Shown: one piece after another, positions 9,152-21,056 of the stretch
Layout of the letters: the number at the start of each line of letters is the position of its first letter
Position numbering within the stretch: position 1 is the stretch's first letter
DNA from: Kluyvera genomosp. 3
GTDB lineage: Bacteria; Pseudomonadota; Gammaproteobacteria; Enterobacterales; Enterobacteriaceae
Direction of reading: 5' to 3'
Assembly (NCBI GenBank): GCA_002211745.1
Contig: CP022114.1
Coordinates: 3,752,645-3,816,644 of the forward strand
DNA length: 64,000 nucleotides
The notes under the pieces: generated by a model
Seen by the model: only the letters and a program-made list of their open reading frames with translations
Told to the model about the DNA's origin: nothing
The model's database searches: none
Position numbers and translations under genes: made by a program

Positions 9152-10514
9152 ATGAACGATTACAAAATGACGCCGGGTGAGTTACGCGCCACCTGGGGTT
9201 TAGGGACCGTATTTTCTTTGCGTATGCTCGGTATGTTTATGGTCCTTCCGGTTCTGACCACATACGGCATGGCATTGCAGGGCGCCAGCGAGGCGTTGAT
9301 TGGCCTGGCGATTGGCATTTATGGTCTGGCACAGGCGGTGTTTCAGATTCCCTTCGGGCTGATTTCGGACCGCGTTGGCCGCAAACCGCTGATCGTCGGT
9401 GGACTGGCGATTTTTGTTCTGGGCAGCGTGATTGCCGCGATGTCCGACTCCATCTGGGGATTATTCTTGGCCGTGCCTTACAAGGCTCTGGGGCGATTGC
9501 CGCTGCGGTGATGGCGCTGCTTTCCGACCTCACCCGCGAACAAAACCGCACCAAAGCGATGGCGTTTATCGGCGTCAGCTTCGGTGTGACTTTCGCCATT
9601 GCGATGGTGCTGGGGCCGATTATCACGCATAAACTCGGTCTGCACGCGCTGTTCTGGATGATTGCCGGGCTGGCAACGCTGGGATTCTGCTCACGCTGTG
9701 GGTGGTACCGGACAGTAAAAATCACGTGCTCAACCGCGAGTCCGGCATGGTCAAAGGTTGCTTCAGCAAGGTGCTGATGGAGCCCAGGCTGCTGAAGCTC
9801 AACTTCGGCATCATGTGTCTACACATCCTGCTGATGTCCACCTTCGTCGCCCTGCCGGGGCAGTTAGAGTCGGCGGGTTTTCCGGCCGCCGAACACTGGA
9901 AAATCTATCTGGTGACCATGGTGGTGTCGTTCATCGCGGTGGTGCCGTTTATCATTTACGCGGAAGTGAAGCGCCGCATGAAGCGCGTGTTCGTGCTGTG
10001 CATTGCCCTGCTGCTGATTGCTGAAATCGTGCTGTGGGGCTCCGGAAACTATTTCTGGGAACTGGTGGCGGGCGTGCAGATTTTCTTCCTCGCCTTTAAC
10101 CTGATGGAAGCGCTGCTGCCGTCGCTTATCAGCAAAGAGGCGCCAGCGGGCTATAAAGGCACGGCAATGGGGATTTATTCCACCAGTCAGTTCCTGGGCG
10201 TCGCCATCGGCGGTTCGCTCGGCGGCTGGATTGACGGCCTGTTTGATTCACAAACGGTGTTCCTCGCCGGCGCGCTGCTGGCGACGGTCTGGCTGCTGGT
10301 CTCCATGACCATGCAGGAACCGCAGTACGTCAGCAGCCTGCGCGTCGAGATCCCAAAAGACGTTGCCGCGGACGATGCATTACGTGAACGCCTGCTGGCG
10401 ACGAACGGGGTGAAAGAGGTGCTGGTGGTGGCAGATGAACACTCGGCCTACGTGAAAATCGACAGCAAAGTCACTAACCGCTTTGAAGTCGAACAGGTGA
10501 TTGCCGCCCATTAA
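9152..10514 (+). CDS. yajR: YajR, MFS efflux transporter with C-terminal YAM domain, frameshifted
   Basis: Twelve-helix MFS carrier with the motif A loop (GLISDRVGRKPL) and a C-terminal soluble ferredoxin-like YAM domain beginning about residue 388 (YVSSLRVEIPKDV to VEQVIAAH). It is the orthologue of E. coli YajR by length and near-continuous identity; the substrate is not known. The ATG at 9152 follows GAGGTGGG; an in-frame GTG at 9146 is less likely. Bases are missing near 9468 and 9685; restored length 454 aa, the same as E. coli. In E. coli its upstream neighbour is cyoE; here the IclR operon and the hok locus intervene. Confidence 0.93.
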
Positions 10515-10521
10515 GCGACAT

Positions 10522-10545
10522 CGGCCCACACGGTGGTGTGGGCCG
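10522..10545. terminator. Bidirectional hairpin between yajR and yajQ
   Basis: A perfect 10-bp stem (cggcccacac / gtgtgggccg) with loop ggtg lies between the converging ends of yajR and yajQ. Neither side has a long T run, but the position fits a shared terminator. Confidence 0.6.
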
Positions 10546-10556
10546 TACTTTCGCCG

Positions 10557-11048
10557 TTAGTCGCGGAAGTTTTTAAACTGGAACGGCTGGCCGAGATCGC
10601 CACCACGCACCAGCGCCATTACCGACTGTAAATCATCGCGGGATTTCCCGGTCACACGAATCTCTTCGCCCTGAATTTGCGCCTGCACCTTCAGCTTGCT
10701 GTCTTTAATCAGCTTGACGATTTTCTTCTGCACCGCGCTTTCGATGCCCTGCTTCAGCTTAGCTTCGACAAACCAGGTTTTACCGCTGTGGACAAACTCT
10801 TCCGGCACATCGAGAGATGCGCCTTCAATACCGCGCTTCAGCAGCTTGGCGCGCAGAATATCCAGCAGCTGGTTCACCTGGAAATCAGACTCGCTCAGCA
10901 CCTTAATGGTTTTATTGGCTTCATTCAGCTCAATTTTCGCTTCTACACCGCGAAAATCGAAACGCGATTCAACCTCACGGGCCGCGTTATCCACACCGTT
11001 GCGCGCTTCCTGAAGATCAACTTCAGAGACAATATCGAAAGATGGCAT
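10557..11048 (-). CDS. yajQ: YajQ, nucleotide-binding UPF0234 protein
   Basis: Intact 163-aa protein starting [11 protein letters not shown], with two alpha-beta (ferredoxin-like) halves and the conserved [10 protein letters not shown] and [12 protein letters not shown] segments. YajQ binds nucleotides; a Xanthomonas homologue binds cyclic di-GMP, but that role is not established in enterobacteria. The ATG at 11048 has a strong AGGGAGGGG site. An upstream in-frame ATG at 11108 lies before that site and is rejected. It is convergent with yajR and divergent from panE. Confidence 0.95.
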   Translation of the reverse strand: MPSFDIVSEVDLQEARNGVDNAAREVESRFDFRGVEAKIELNEANKTIKVLSESDFQVNQLLDILRAKLLKRGIEGASLDVPEEFVHSGKTWFVEAKLKQGIESAVQKKIVKLIKDSKLKVQAQIQGEEIRVTGKSRDDLQSVMALVRGGDLGQPFQFKNFRD

Positions 11049-12087
11049 CTTTTCCCCTCCCTTAGTTTCTTTTGCGTTGCATAATACCTGCAACGCGGCA
11101 TAACTCAACTTGTTATCCCGGAAGCTCAGTGGATAGCGCTATACTCACACTCATTCGGGTCATCAGCGTGAAGTATGACATACCAGCAGCATCTGGTGTG
11201 GTAAGGAGGATGTTTGAAAATAACAGTATTGGGATGTGGCGCGCTGGGTCAGCTATGGATGACGGCGCTCTACAAAAAAGGATTTGAAGTACAAGGATGG
11301 CTACGTGTACCTCAGCCCTACTGTAGCGTCAATCTGATAGAGCTGGACGGCAGTGAGTTTAACCAATCGTTGACGGCCAACGATCCTGATTTTCTGGCGC
11401 AAAGCGATTTATTGCTGGTCACACTCAAGGCCTGGCAAGTCTCCGATGCGGTCAGAGCCCTGGCTTCACGTCTCCCGCAAACTACGCCTATTTTGCTGAT
11501 TCATAACGGTATGGGAACATTGCTGGAGCTGAACGACCTCAAGCAGCCGATTCTGCTTGGCGCCACCACGCAGGCCGCACGGCGCGACGGGAACGTGATC
11601 ATTCACGTGGCCAATGGCACCACCCATATCGGCCCGGCCAAACGCTACGACGCCGACTACAGCCAGCTGGCGGAAACCCTGCAAAACGTCCTGCCGGACG
11701 TGGCCTGGCACGATAATATTCACTCCGCCATGTGGCGAAAACTGGCGGTCAACTGCGTGATTAATCCGCTTACCGCGCTGATGAACTGCCCGAACGGCGA
11801 TCTGCGCGGCCATCAGGAGCAAATTGCCCTTATCTGTGAAGAGGTTGCGCAGACCATGACGCGGGAAGGATTTCATACCTCTCCGGAAAGTCTGTTATTT
11901 TATGTGAACCAGGTGATTGACCTGACAGCAGAAAATATCTCATCGATGCTGCAGGACATCCGCGCACTGCGCCATACGGAAATCGACTACATTACCGGTT
12001 TTCTGCTCAAACGCGCGCGTGCGCACGGCATCCCCGTGCCGGAAAATACCCGCCTGTATGAACTGGTTAAACGTAAGGAGAGTGAAT

Positions 12088-12680
<593 letters not shown>

Positions 12681-12734
12681 TCAGCGGTCTGCCCGGCGGG
12701 CCGTCCTTTCGCCCCAACCGTGAGGGTTCGTAGT

Positions 12735-13211
12735 ATGTCTGAACACGCGACCGATACCCGCGACTTATCCATTTCTCGTCTCCTGAACGCGCCCAGAGCC
12801 TTACTCTGGCGCGCCTGGACTCACCCGGAGCTGCTCAGCCAATGGTGGTGCCCCAAGCCCTGGACCACCGAGGTGCTCGCCTTTGACCTGCGCCCCGGCG
12901 GCGAATTTCATACGCTAATGCGTGGGCCAGATGGTGAAAGCAGCGATAATCCAGGCTGTTTTCTGGAAATCGTTCCGCAAGAAAGGTTGGTGATGACGAC
13001 AATGCTGACCGCCGACTGGCGTCCGGCCACAACGCCGTTTGCCATGACGGTCATCGTCACCTTTGCCGATGAAGGCAGCGGCTGCCGCTATACCGCGCGG
13101 GTTCTGCATCCGGATGATGCTACGCGCGAACAGCATGAACAGATGGGGTTTTACGAAGGCTGGAATATCGTGATGACCCAGTTGGAAGCATTCGCCAATA
13201 CGCTCAAGTAG
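12735..13211 (+). CDS. SRPBCC / AHSA1-type START-fold protein
   Basis: Intact 158-aa protein with the AHSA1 family pattern: RLLNAPRALLWRAWTHPELLSQWW near residues 14-37, then FDLRPGGEF, an LVMT core and a C-terminal helix GFYEGWNIVMTQLEAF. These helix-grip proteins have a hydrophobic pocket and often bind small lipophilic ligands; individual functions are mostly unknown. The ATG at 12735 is preferred to an in-frame GTG at 12720. It sits between yajL and thiI, where E. coli K-12 has nothing comparable, and ends in a strong terminator shared with thiI. The function is not assigned. Confidence 0.75.
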   Translation: MSEHATDTRDLSISRLLNAPRALLWRAWTHPELLSQWWCPKPWTTEVLAFDLRPGGEFHTLMRGPDGESSDNPGCFLEIVPQERLVMTTMLTADWRPATTPFAMTVIVTFADEGSGCRYTARVLHPDDATREQHEQMGFYEGWNIVMTQLEAFANTLK

Positions 13212-13231
13212 CGCATTTGTCAGCCTGATAT

Positions 13232-13258
13232 AAAAAAACCCGGCCAGGCCGGGTTTTT
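13232..13258. terminator. Bidirectional rho-independent terminator (SRPBCC gene / thiI)
   Basis: The stem cccggcc / ggccggg (13239-13253) is flanked by a run of A on the left and T on the right, so it works in both directions between converging genes. Confidence 0.85.
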
Positions 13259-13265
13259 CTTTTCG

Positions 13266-14711
13266 TTACGGACGATAAACCTTCACGTTTTCAAAGCCCT
13301 GCTCGCGCAGATACAGCGCCTGCAGGCGGCTCATCACGCCACGCTCGCACCACAGCAGATAGGTTTTGCTGCGATCAAGGTCGCCAAACTGGGTGCTGAG
13401 TTTATAGAACGGCAGCGAAGCCACTTCTACGCCCTCTACTTTCAGCGGTTTGTCGTCCTGCTCATCAACGGAGCGGATATCGAGAATCACGTCGTTGGCG
13501 CTAAAGCCGCTGACGGTTTCCACTTCCACCACCTCTTGCTGGGTCTGCTGGGCGATTTCGCGGATATCGACGTTGTTCGCTTCCGCCACCACTTTGTCGA
13601 GGATCGCAAAGTCGAAGTTCTCTTCTTCCGCTTCGATTTTCGCCTTCACCGCTTTGATAGTCGGGCTTTTTGAGATCACACCACAGTATTCCGGCATGGT
13701 ACGGGCAAAATCTTCGGTACCGATTTCACGCGCCAGATTGATGATGTGCTCTTTATCGTGCGAAATCAGCGGACGCAGAATCAGGGTGTCGGACACGTTG
13801 TCGATCAGACGCAGGTTGGTCAGCGTCTGGCTGGACACCTGGCCGAGCGCTTCGCCGGTCACCAGCGCCTGCACGCCGTAGCGTTCAGCCACTTTCGACG
13901 CCGCACGCACCATCATACGCTTGAGCACCACGCCATCTGGCCGTCGTCGACTTTCTCGAGAATTTCGCCACCACCGGTTCGAAGTTGATCGCCACAAAAC
14001 GCACGCGATGCGAACTACCGAAGCGGTTCCACAGGTAGTGCGCGACCTGACGAACGCCGATTTCATGCGCCGCGCCGCCAAGGTTAAAGAAGCAGTAGTG
14101 TACGCGGCAGCCGCGACGCATCAGCATATAGCTGGAAACGCCGGAATCGAAACCACCGGAGATCAGCGACAGCACGTCTTCCTGGGTGCCAATCGGGAAA
14201 CCGCCAATACCTTCATAACGCCCTTTTACCAGCAGCAAACGATCGTTCTCAATTTCGAGATTGACGGTCACGTCCGGGTCGGTCAGCTTCACGCGCGCCG
14301 TTTCAATATGCTGGTTCAGACCGCCGCCCACGTAACGCTCCACCTCAATGGAGGTGAATTCGTGCTTACCGCGGCGTTTTACGCGCACGCAGAAGGTTTT
14401 GTTTTCCAGCGCTTCGCGCCACAGCGGCAGCGTCTGCTCGAAAATATCGTGCAGGGAGGTGAACGGCACGTCTTCCACTTCGAGGATATGGTGAATCCCG
14501 GAATGCGCGTCAGCGCGTCGCGGATCACCAGACGCTGGTTCTCATCTTTTGCGCGAACTTCGATGTGATCCCAGTGACGAACGACGGCGAGCGTTTCATC
14601 GTAGTGTTTAAGAACGTTACGAATGTTCCCGGTTAAAATTTTAATAAAGCGCAAACGCACAGATTGGCTTTTGATGGTGATTTCCGGGAACAATTTAATG
14701 ATAAACTTCAT
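13266..14711 (-). CDS. thiI: ThiI, tRNA 4-thiouridine sulfurtransferase and thiamine biosynthesis protein, frameshifted
   Basis: Transfers persulfide sulfur to tRNA U8 and, in enterobacteria, to ThiS for the thiazole of thiamine. From the N-terminus: ferredoxin-like and THUMP domains (about 1-165), PP-loop ATPase motif [11 protein letters not shown], Cys in PEYCGV, and a C-terminal rhodanese domain with the persulfide Cys in [10 protein letters not shown] (about residue 456). Bases are missing near 14488, 13979 and 13935; restored length is 482 aa, exactly that of E. coli. It is convergent with the SRPBCC gene and divergent from xseB. Confidence 0.94.
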
Positions 14712-14900
14712 GGCGGCAATGGTTCGTTGGCAAGCCCGACGGGCTTTGAGCAAAAAGATGTATCGCAGCGTACCAGCGGTCGCTACGTCCAGGACGCGGA
14801 GTATATCATCATCCCGCTGACCATTGCGTGTTATTTGCTTCACACTCAGACTCCGTTACCATAGACGCAGTCGCGACATAACAAGAGCCAAACATTCACT

Positions 14901-15142
14901 ATGCCAAAGAAAAATGCAGCCCCGGCCAGTTTCGAAACCGCGTTAACCGAGCTGGAGCAAATAGTTAATCGTCTGGAAAGCGGTTCTCTGCCGCTGGAAG
15001 AGGCGCTGAACGAATTCGAACGCGGCGTGCAGCTGGCACGTCAGGGCAGAGCAAACTGCAGCAGGCGGAACAGCGCGTGCAGATTCTGTTGGCCGATAAC
15101 GAAGATTCTCCCTTAACACCTTTCACGCCGGACGCTGAATAA
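14901..15142 (+). CDS. xseB: Exodeoxyribonuclease VII small subunit, one frameshift
   Basis: Small helical subunit that with XseA makes exonuclease VII, a single-strand DNA exonuclease. [15 protein letters not shown] is followed by the coiled segment [28 protein letters not shown], which is the family signature. A missing G near 15047 (cagggcagag) joins it to [13 protein letters not shown] and the stop at 15140-15142; restored length is 80 aa, as in E. coli. It is the first gene of xseB-ispA-dxs; the ispA ATG follows directly. Confidence 0.93.
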
Positions 15143-16039
15143 ATGGATTTTTCGCAACAGCTGGATGCCTGCGTCACTCAGGCGAACGACGCGCTGCGCC
15201 GTTTTATCGCGCCGCTGCCGTTTCAGAACACTCCACTGGTCGAGGCGATGCAATATGGCGCACTCTTAGGCGGTAAACGCCTGCGCCCATTCCTGGTGTA
15301 TGCCACCGGGCAGATGTTCGGCGTCAGCGTCGCCACGCTGGACGCGCCCGCGGCGGCGGTGGAGTGCATTCACGCCTATTCGCTGATGCACGACGACTTG
15401 CCGGCGATGGACGACGACGACCTGCGTCGCGGCCAGCCGACCTGCCATATTAAATTTGGCGAGGCGAGCGCAATTCTGGCCGGTGACGCGCTGCAAACGC
15501 TGGCGTTTTCTATACTCAGTGATGCGCCGATGGATAAGGTCTCCGACCGCGATCGCCTGGCGATGCTCTCCGAGCTGGCAACCGCCAGCGGCGTGGCGGG
15601 CATGTGCGGTGGCCAGGCGCTGGATCTGGAAGCCGAAGGGCAACAGGTTAATCTGGAAATGCTGGAACGCATTCATCGCCACAAAACCGGCGCGTTGATT
15701 CGTGCTGCCGTGCGCCTGGGGCGCTCAGCGCGGGTGAACAGGGCGTCAGGCGCTGCCGCTGCTGGACAAATACGCCGAAAGCATCGGTCTGGCATTCCAG
15801 GTTCAGGATGACATTCTGGATGTGGTGGGGATACTGCGACCCTCGGAAAGCGCCAGGGTGCCGACCAGCAGCTCGGCAAGAGCACCTATCCGGCACTACT
15901 GGGCCTTGAGCAAGCCCGGACCAAAGCCAGTGACCTCATCGCTGAGGCTCGCCAGTCGCTAGAGCAACTGGCCGCACAATCACTGGATACCACAGCACTG
16001 GAAGCGCTAGCGAACTACATCATCCTGCGCGACAAATAA
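15143..16039 (+). CDS. ispA: Farnesyl diphosphate synthase, frameshifted
   Basis: Condenses isopentenyl diphosphate with dimethylallyl and geranyl diphosphates to farnesyl diphosphate, the precursor of undecaprenyl phosphate and quinone side chains. The first Asp-rich motif is DDLPAMDDDD and the second DDILD, with GGKRLRP near residue 43. Missing bases near 15719, 15743 and 15830 restore exactly 299 aa, as in E. coli. The start abuts the xseB stop with no gap; dxs begins 18 bases after its stop. Confidence 0.95.
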
Positions 16040-16057
16040 ACAATAAATGAGTCTCAG

Positions 16058-17918
16058 ATGAGTTTTGATATTGCCAAATACCCGACCCTGGCGCTGGTCG
16101 ATTCCACTCAGGAGTTGCGCCTGCTGCCAAAAGAGAGCCTGCCGAAGCTGTGTGACGAGCTACGTCGTTACCTGCTCGACAGCGTGAGCCGTTCCAGCGG
16201 ACACTTCGCCTCCGGCTTGGCACGGTGGAGCTCACCGTGGCGCTGCACTACGTCTATAACACGCCGTTCGACCAGCTTATCTGGGACGTCGGCCATCAGG
16301 CCTACCCGCACAAAATTCTGACCGGCCGTCGCGACAAGATTGGCACCATCCGCCAGAAAGGCGGCCTGCATCCGTTCCCATGGCGCGGTGAGAGCGAATA
16401 CGACGTGCTAAGCGTCGGCCACTCTTCCACCTCCATTTCCGCCGGTATTGGCATCGCGGTCGCGGCGGGCAGAGAGAACAAACAGCGTCGTACCGTCTGC
16501 GTGATTGGCGATGGCGCCATTACCGCCGGGATGGCGTTTGAAGCGATGAACCATGCAGGTGATATCAAGCCGGATATGCTGGTGGTGCTGAACGACAACG
16601 AAATGTCGATTTCCGAGAACGTCGGTGCGCTGAACAACCATCTGGCGCAGTTGCTCTCCGGAAAACTCTACTCCTCGCTGCGCGAAGGCGGCAAAAAAGT
16701 CTTCTCCGGCGTGCCGCCGATTAAAGAGCTGCTCAAGCGTACCGAAGAACATATCAAAGGCATGGTGGTGCCGGGCACGCTGTTTGAAGAGCTGGGCTTT
16801 AACTATATCGGGCCGGTGGACGGCCACGACGTGCTGGGGCTGGTCAATACGCTGAAAAACATGCGCGACCTGAAAGGCCCGCAGTTCCTGCATATTATGA
16901 CCAAGAAAGGTCGCGGCTATGAGCCCGCAGAGAAGGACCCGATTACCTTCCACGCGGTGCCGAAATTTGACCACACCAGCGGCAAGCTGCCCAAAAGCAG
17001 CGGCGGCCTGCCGTCATACTCCAAAATCTTCGGCGACTGGCTGTGTGAAACCGCAGCCAAAGACAGCAAGCTGATGGCGGTTACCCCGCGATGCGCGAAG
17101 GCTCCGGTATGGTCGAGTTTTCGAAAAAGTATCCGGATCAATACTTTGACGTGGCGATCGCCGAGCAGCATGCGGTCACCTTCGCCGCCGGGCTGGCGAT
17201 TGGCGGCAACAAACCTGTCGTAGCGATCTACTCCACTTTCCTGCAGCGCGCTTACGATCAGGTGATCCACGACGTGGCGATTCAGAAGCTGCCAGTCCTG
17301 TTTGCGATCGACCGTGCAGGCATCGTTGGCGCCGACGGGCAGACGCACCAGGGGGCGTTCGATCTCTCCTATCTGCGTTGCATCCCGGACATGGTTATCA
17401 TGACGCCGAGCGATGAAAACGAGTGCCGCCAGATGCTATATACCGGCTATCACTACGGCGACGGCCCAAGCGCGGTGCGCTATCCGCGCGGTTGCGGTAC
17501 CGGCGCGGAGCTAAAACCGCTGGAGAAACTGCCGCTGGGTAAAGGGCTGGTGAAGCGTGAGGGCGAAAAGCTGGCGATCCTCAACTTCGGTACCCTGCTC
17601 GCGCAGGCTGAAGTGGTCGCCGCGAAGCTGAACGCCACCCTTGTCGACATGCGCTTTGTGAAGCCGCTGGATGAAAGCCTGATTCTGGAAATGGCCGCGC
17701 GCCACGAATCGCTGGTGACGCTGGAAGAAAACGCCATTATGGGCGGCGCGGGCAGCGGCGTGAACGAAGTGCTGATGGCGCATCGCAAACCGGTGCCGGT
17801 GCTCAATATCGGCCTGCCTGATTTCTTTATTCCTCAAGGTACTCAGGAAGAGATGCACGCCGAGCTTGACCTCGACGCTGCGGGCATCGAAGCGAAGATC
17901 GCGGCCTGGCTAGCATAA
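16058..17918 (+). CDS. dxs: 1-deoxy-D-xylulose-5-phosphate synthase, two frameshifts
   Basis: Thiamine-diphosphate enzyme making DXP from pyruvate and glyceraldehyde 3-phosphate, the first step of the MEP isoprenoid pathway and also a source for thiamine and pyridoxal. Visible: [15 protein letters not shown], the ThDP motif [18 protein letters not shown] and the second-domain [15 protein letters not shown] holding the catalytic Glu. Missing bases near 16216 and 17088 restore exactly 620 aa. Because dxs is essential, the breaks cannot be natural unless a second copy exists. Confidence 0.96.
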
Positions 17919-17979
17919 TCCTCCCACGGCTCCTGCTATGCTTAAAGGTAAACCTCTTACCGCCAGCAGGAGCTGAATC

Positions 17980-18953
17980 ATGCAATACGATACGTTAGGA
18001 CACACCGGCCTTCGGGTCTCTCGTCTTTGCCTTGGCTGTATGACGTTTGGCGAGCCGGATCGGGGTAAACACGCCTGGACGCTACCGGAAGACAGCAGCC
18101 GCCCGATTATTCAGCGCGCGCTGGAAGGCGGCATCAACTTTTTCGACACCGCCAACAGCTATTCTGACGGCAGCAGCGAAGAGATTGTTGGCCGCGCGCT
18201 GCGCGACTTCGCCCGCCGCGAGGACGTGGTGGTCGCCACCAAGGTCTACTATCAGGTTGGCGATCTTGAAGAAGGTCTCTCCCGCGCGCAAATTCTCCGC
18301 TCGATAGACGACAGTCTCCGCCGCCTCGGCATGGAGTACGTCGACCTGCTGCAAATCCACCGCTGGGACTACCGCACCCCAATTGAAGAGACGCTTTCAG
18401 CGCTGGACGAGGTGGTGAAATCCGGTAAAGCGCGCTTTATTGGTGCGTCTTCCATGCATGCCCGTCAGTTCGCCCACGCGCTGGCGCTACAGAAGGCCAA
18501 CGGCTGGGCGCCATTTGTCACCATGCAGGATCACTACAACCTGATTTACCGGGAAGAAGAGCGCGATATGCTGCCGCTGTGCGCGCAGGAAGGCGTGGCG
18601 GTGATCCATGGAGCCCGCTGGCGCGCGGACGCCTGACGCGTCCGTGGGGCGAAACCACCGCACGGCTGGTGTCCGATGAGTTTGGTAAAAGCCTTTATAG
18701 CACCACCGAAGAGAACGATGAGCAGATTGCCGGTGAACTGGAACGCGTGGCCGAAGAGGTCGAGGCTAGCCGGGCGCAAACGGCGCTGGCGTGGCTGTTG
18801 AGCAAACCGGGCGTAGCGGCGCCGATTATCGGCGCATCGCGCGAGGATCAGTTGGATGAATTGTTGAACGCGGTGGATATTACGCTGACGCCAGAACAAA
18901 TTGCGTCGATGGAAGCACCGTATCAGCCGCATCCGGTGGTCGGGTTTAAGTAA
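17980..18953 (+). CDS. yajO: YajO, aldo-keto reductase family protein, one frameshift
   Basis: Aldo-keto reductase TIM barrel with LGCMTFGEPDRG, the catalytic Asp-Tyr region (FFDTANSYSDGSSEE), Lys in VATKVYY, and QIHRWD. A missing C near 18608 restores VIPWSPLARG and a length of 324 aa, as in E. coli. Mutant YajO is reported to bypass loss of dxs by making DXP, which fits its place next to dxs, though it has its own upstream gap of 61 bases. It ends at a palindromic intergenic repeat. Confidence 0.92.
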
Positions 18954-18965
18954 GGTGCCAGGATT

Positions 18966-19090
18966 CCCCTCACCCTAACCCTCTCCCCAAATGGGCGAGG
19001 GGACTGTACGGTGCTGGTTTTTGACTATACCCAGCCGCACTGACTCGGTTTTCACCCTCTCCCTTCCAGAGAGGGCCGGGGTGAGGGTTA
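18966..19090. repeat. Palindromic intergenic repeat, copy 1 (yajO/pgpA junction)
   Basis: The left arm ccctcaccctaaccctctcc (18967-18986, plus one C) is partly mirrored by ggccggggtgagggtta at the right end (19073-19090), with inner hairpins (ccctctccc-ttccagagaggg). The 21-base left arm is the exact reverse complement of 49017-49037 in copy 2. It lies between two converging genes, so it may also serve as a terminator or mRNA-end structure. It resembles common enterobacterial intergenic repeats; I cannot name the family with certainty. Confidence 0.75.
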
Positions 19091-19095
19091 ACGCC

Positions 19096-19582
19096 TCACA
19101 GGACGTGATGCCCCACCACATACAATATCGCGGCCGAAATGACCCGGCGACGATGTCGTCGATCATAATCCCCATCCCGCCGTGGACGTTACGGTCAAAC
19201 CAGCGGATCGGCCAGGGTTTCCACATATCAAAAATACGGAATACCACGAACCCGCCAGCACCCATTGCCAGGTCATCGCCGGGATCGCCATCAGGGTAAT
19301 CCACATCCCGATAAACTCATCCACACGATACTGCCGTGATCGTGGGTGCCCATATCCGCGCCGTGCGGCGGCAAATATAGACCCCAATACAGATACCGAA
19401 CATCACCACCAGCGAATAAATTTGCAGCGGCAAAAACGTCAGCAGATACCAGAACGGAATGGCGGCAATCGAGCCCATCGTTCCCGGCACGATCGGGCTT
19501 AAGCCGCTGCCAAAGCCAGTTGCCAGCAGGTGCACGGGTTGCGCAAGTTCAGGCGGCTTTTTGCGATATCATTCTTAGCCAA
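19096..19582 (-). CDS. pgpA: Phosphatidylglycerophosphatase A, frameshifted
   Basis: Membrane phosphatase that converts phosphatidylglycerophosphate to phosphatidylglycerol. Family segments visible across frames: [60 protein letters not shown] (broken by reads) and the C-terminal ILYVVGHH. At least five missing bases (near 19537, 19365, 19350, 19240, 19130); restored length about 163 aa. The N-terminus matches E. coli from AKSRL; no ATG is available, so the TTG at 19582, overlapping the thiL end by 8 bases, is a guess. It is the last gene of nusB-thiL-pgpA. Confidence 0.85.
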
Positions 19583-20545
19583 AGTGATCGTACCCTTCCA
19601 GTCCAGCGTCACCGCCTTCCCATCTTGTGTGAAATGCATGCCTTCAACATCGGCGCTAATCTGCCCGATGCAGGTAAACGGTGTCCCCAGTTGGCCAGCG
19701 CCACTTCCAGCGCGCCGCGATTCAGCTCCGGCACGGTAAAGCAGAGTTCATAATCTTCACCGCCGGAAAGGGCCCAGCGGCAGGCTTGCTCTGTGGAGAC
19801 ATGGCGCTTCAGCGCTTCAGAATACGGCATGGCATCCAAGTCGATCCGCGCGCCGAGACCGCCGCTTGCCTTAAGGATATGCCCAAATCGGAAATCAGCC
19901 CGTCGGAAAGATCGATTGCTGAACTGGCCAGATCGCGCAGCGCCTGCCCTTGCAGCACGCGCGGCGTTGGGCGGAGGTGACGCTGACGCAGATACGCCGC
20001 GTCTTCAGGGTTATCAATCACCAGCTGGTTGAGGATCAGCGCCAGCCCGGCGGCGCTATCCCCGGCGTGCCGGTGACATAGATCCAGTCGCCCGGCTTCG
20101 CGCCCGAGCGCTTCAGCGCCCGGCCAACGGGTACGTAACCGTGAATACCCAGCGTCATTGACAGCGGCCCTTTGGTAGTGTCGCCGCCAATCAGCTGCAT
20201 ATCGTAGTAGCTTAACTGGTCAAACAGGCTGTCGCTGAACGCCTGCAGCCACTCTTCATCAACCGCGGGCAGGGTCAGCGCCAGCGTCAGCCACGCCGGA
20301 TCCGCGCCCATTGCCGCGAGATCGCTCACGTTCACCGCCAGCGCTTTATAGGCCAGATCGGCCGGGTCGATATCAGGGAGAAAATGGTTGCCCGCCACCA
20401 GCGTGTCGGTGCTGATAGCCAGCGTCTGTTTTTCGGGAATATTGAGTAACGCGCAGTCGTCGCCGATTCCGGTGTCGACATCGAGACGGGCGTTTCGTAC
20501 TCGGTCAAAATAACGGGCAATCAGGGAAAATTCGCCGCATGCCAT
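19575..20545 (-). CDS. thiL: Thiamine-monophosphate kinase, frameshifted
   Basis: Phosphorylates thiamine monophosphate to thiamine diphosphate. PurM-like fold with GIGDDCALL near residue 27, [34 protein letters not shown] and the second-half [12 protein letters not shown] and [15 protein letters not shown]. Missing bases near 20055, 19865, 19690 and 19592 are inferred; restored length about 324 aa (E. coli 325), ending DWKGYDHFG. It lies 73 bases downstream of nusB, and its end overlaps pgpA. Confidence 0.93.
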
Positions 20546-20618
20546 ACGTTATGCCTCAGCAGAAGGATAAAACAAGGCCGGGGGATGGCGTTAAGCCACC
20601 CGCGCACCGGCCTGGAGA

Positions 20619-21037
20619 TTACTTTTTGTGGGGACGAATAGCAGGAGCGGCTTTATCCAGCACGCCGTTGACAAACTTGTGGCTGTCTTCAGCGCCGAAG
20701 GTTTTCGCCAGCTCGATGGCTTCGTTGATGGCCACTTTGTACGGCACATCGTCACGTTTTGACAGTTCAAACAGTGCAATACGCAGTACGGCTTTTTCCA
20801 CCTGGCCCAGCTCGTCGAGCAGACGGGACAGGTATGGCTTCATCAATCCGTCGAGGTACGCGCTGTTAGTCGCTACCCGGACAGCAGTTCACGGAAGTAC
20901 AGGACGTCAACGTCTTTCACGTCTTGTTCCGCCAGGAACTGGTATTCAACATCGGCGATGTCGTTCTGGGACAACTGCCAGGAGTAAAGCGCCTGGACGG
21001 CACACTCACGGGCGCGGCGACGAGCAGCAGGTTTCAC
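20619..21037 (-). CDS. nusB: NusB transcription antitermination factor, one frameshift
   Basis: Binds boxA RNA with S10 (NusE) in the rRNA antitermination complex. It begins with a GTG at 21037: [23 protein letters not shown], the usual Arg-rich helix; the C-terminal half carries [29 protein letters not shown] missing G near 20878 (tccggg-gta) restores exactly 139 aa. The spacing to ribE upstream is 19 bases, the normal ribE-nusB pair. Confidence 0.94.
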
Positions 21038-21056
21038 GGATTTCCCCTTACAAAAA

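Noticed and set aside
11121-11150. A tRNA-like string (ggaagctcagtggatagc) upstream of panE
   Set aside because: Only a D-arm-like stretch is present; no anticodon stem, T-arm or CCA-end follows.
16058-17918. Programmed frameshifting in dxs
   Set aside because: The two breaks lie at ordinary G/C runs with no slippery heptamer, and dxs orthologues are single-frame.
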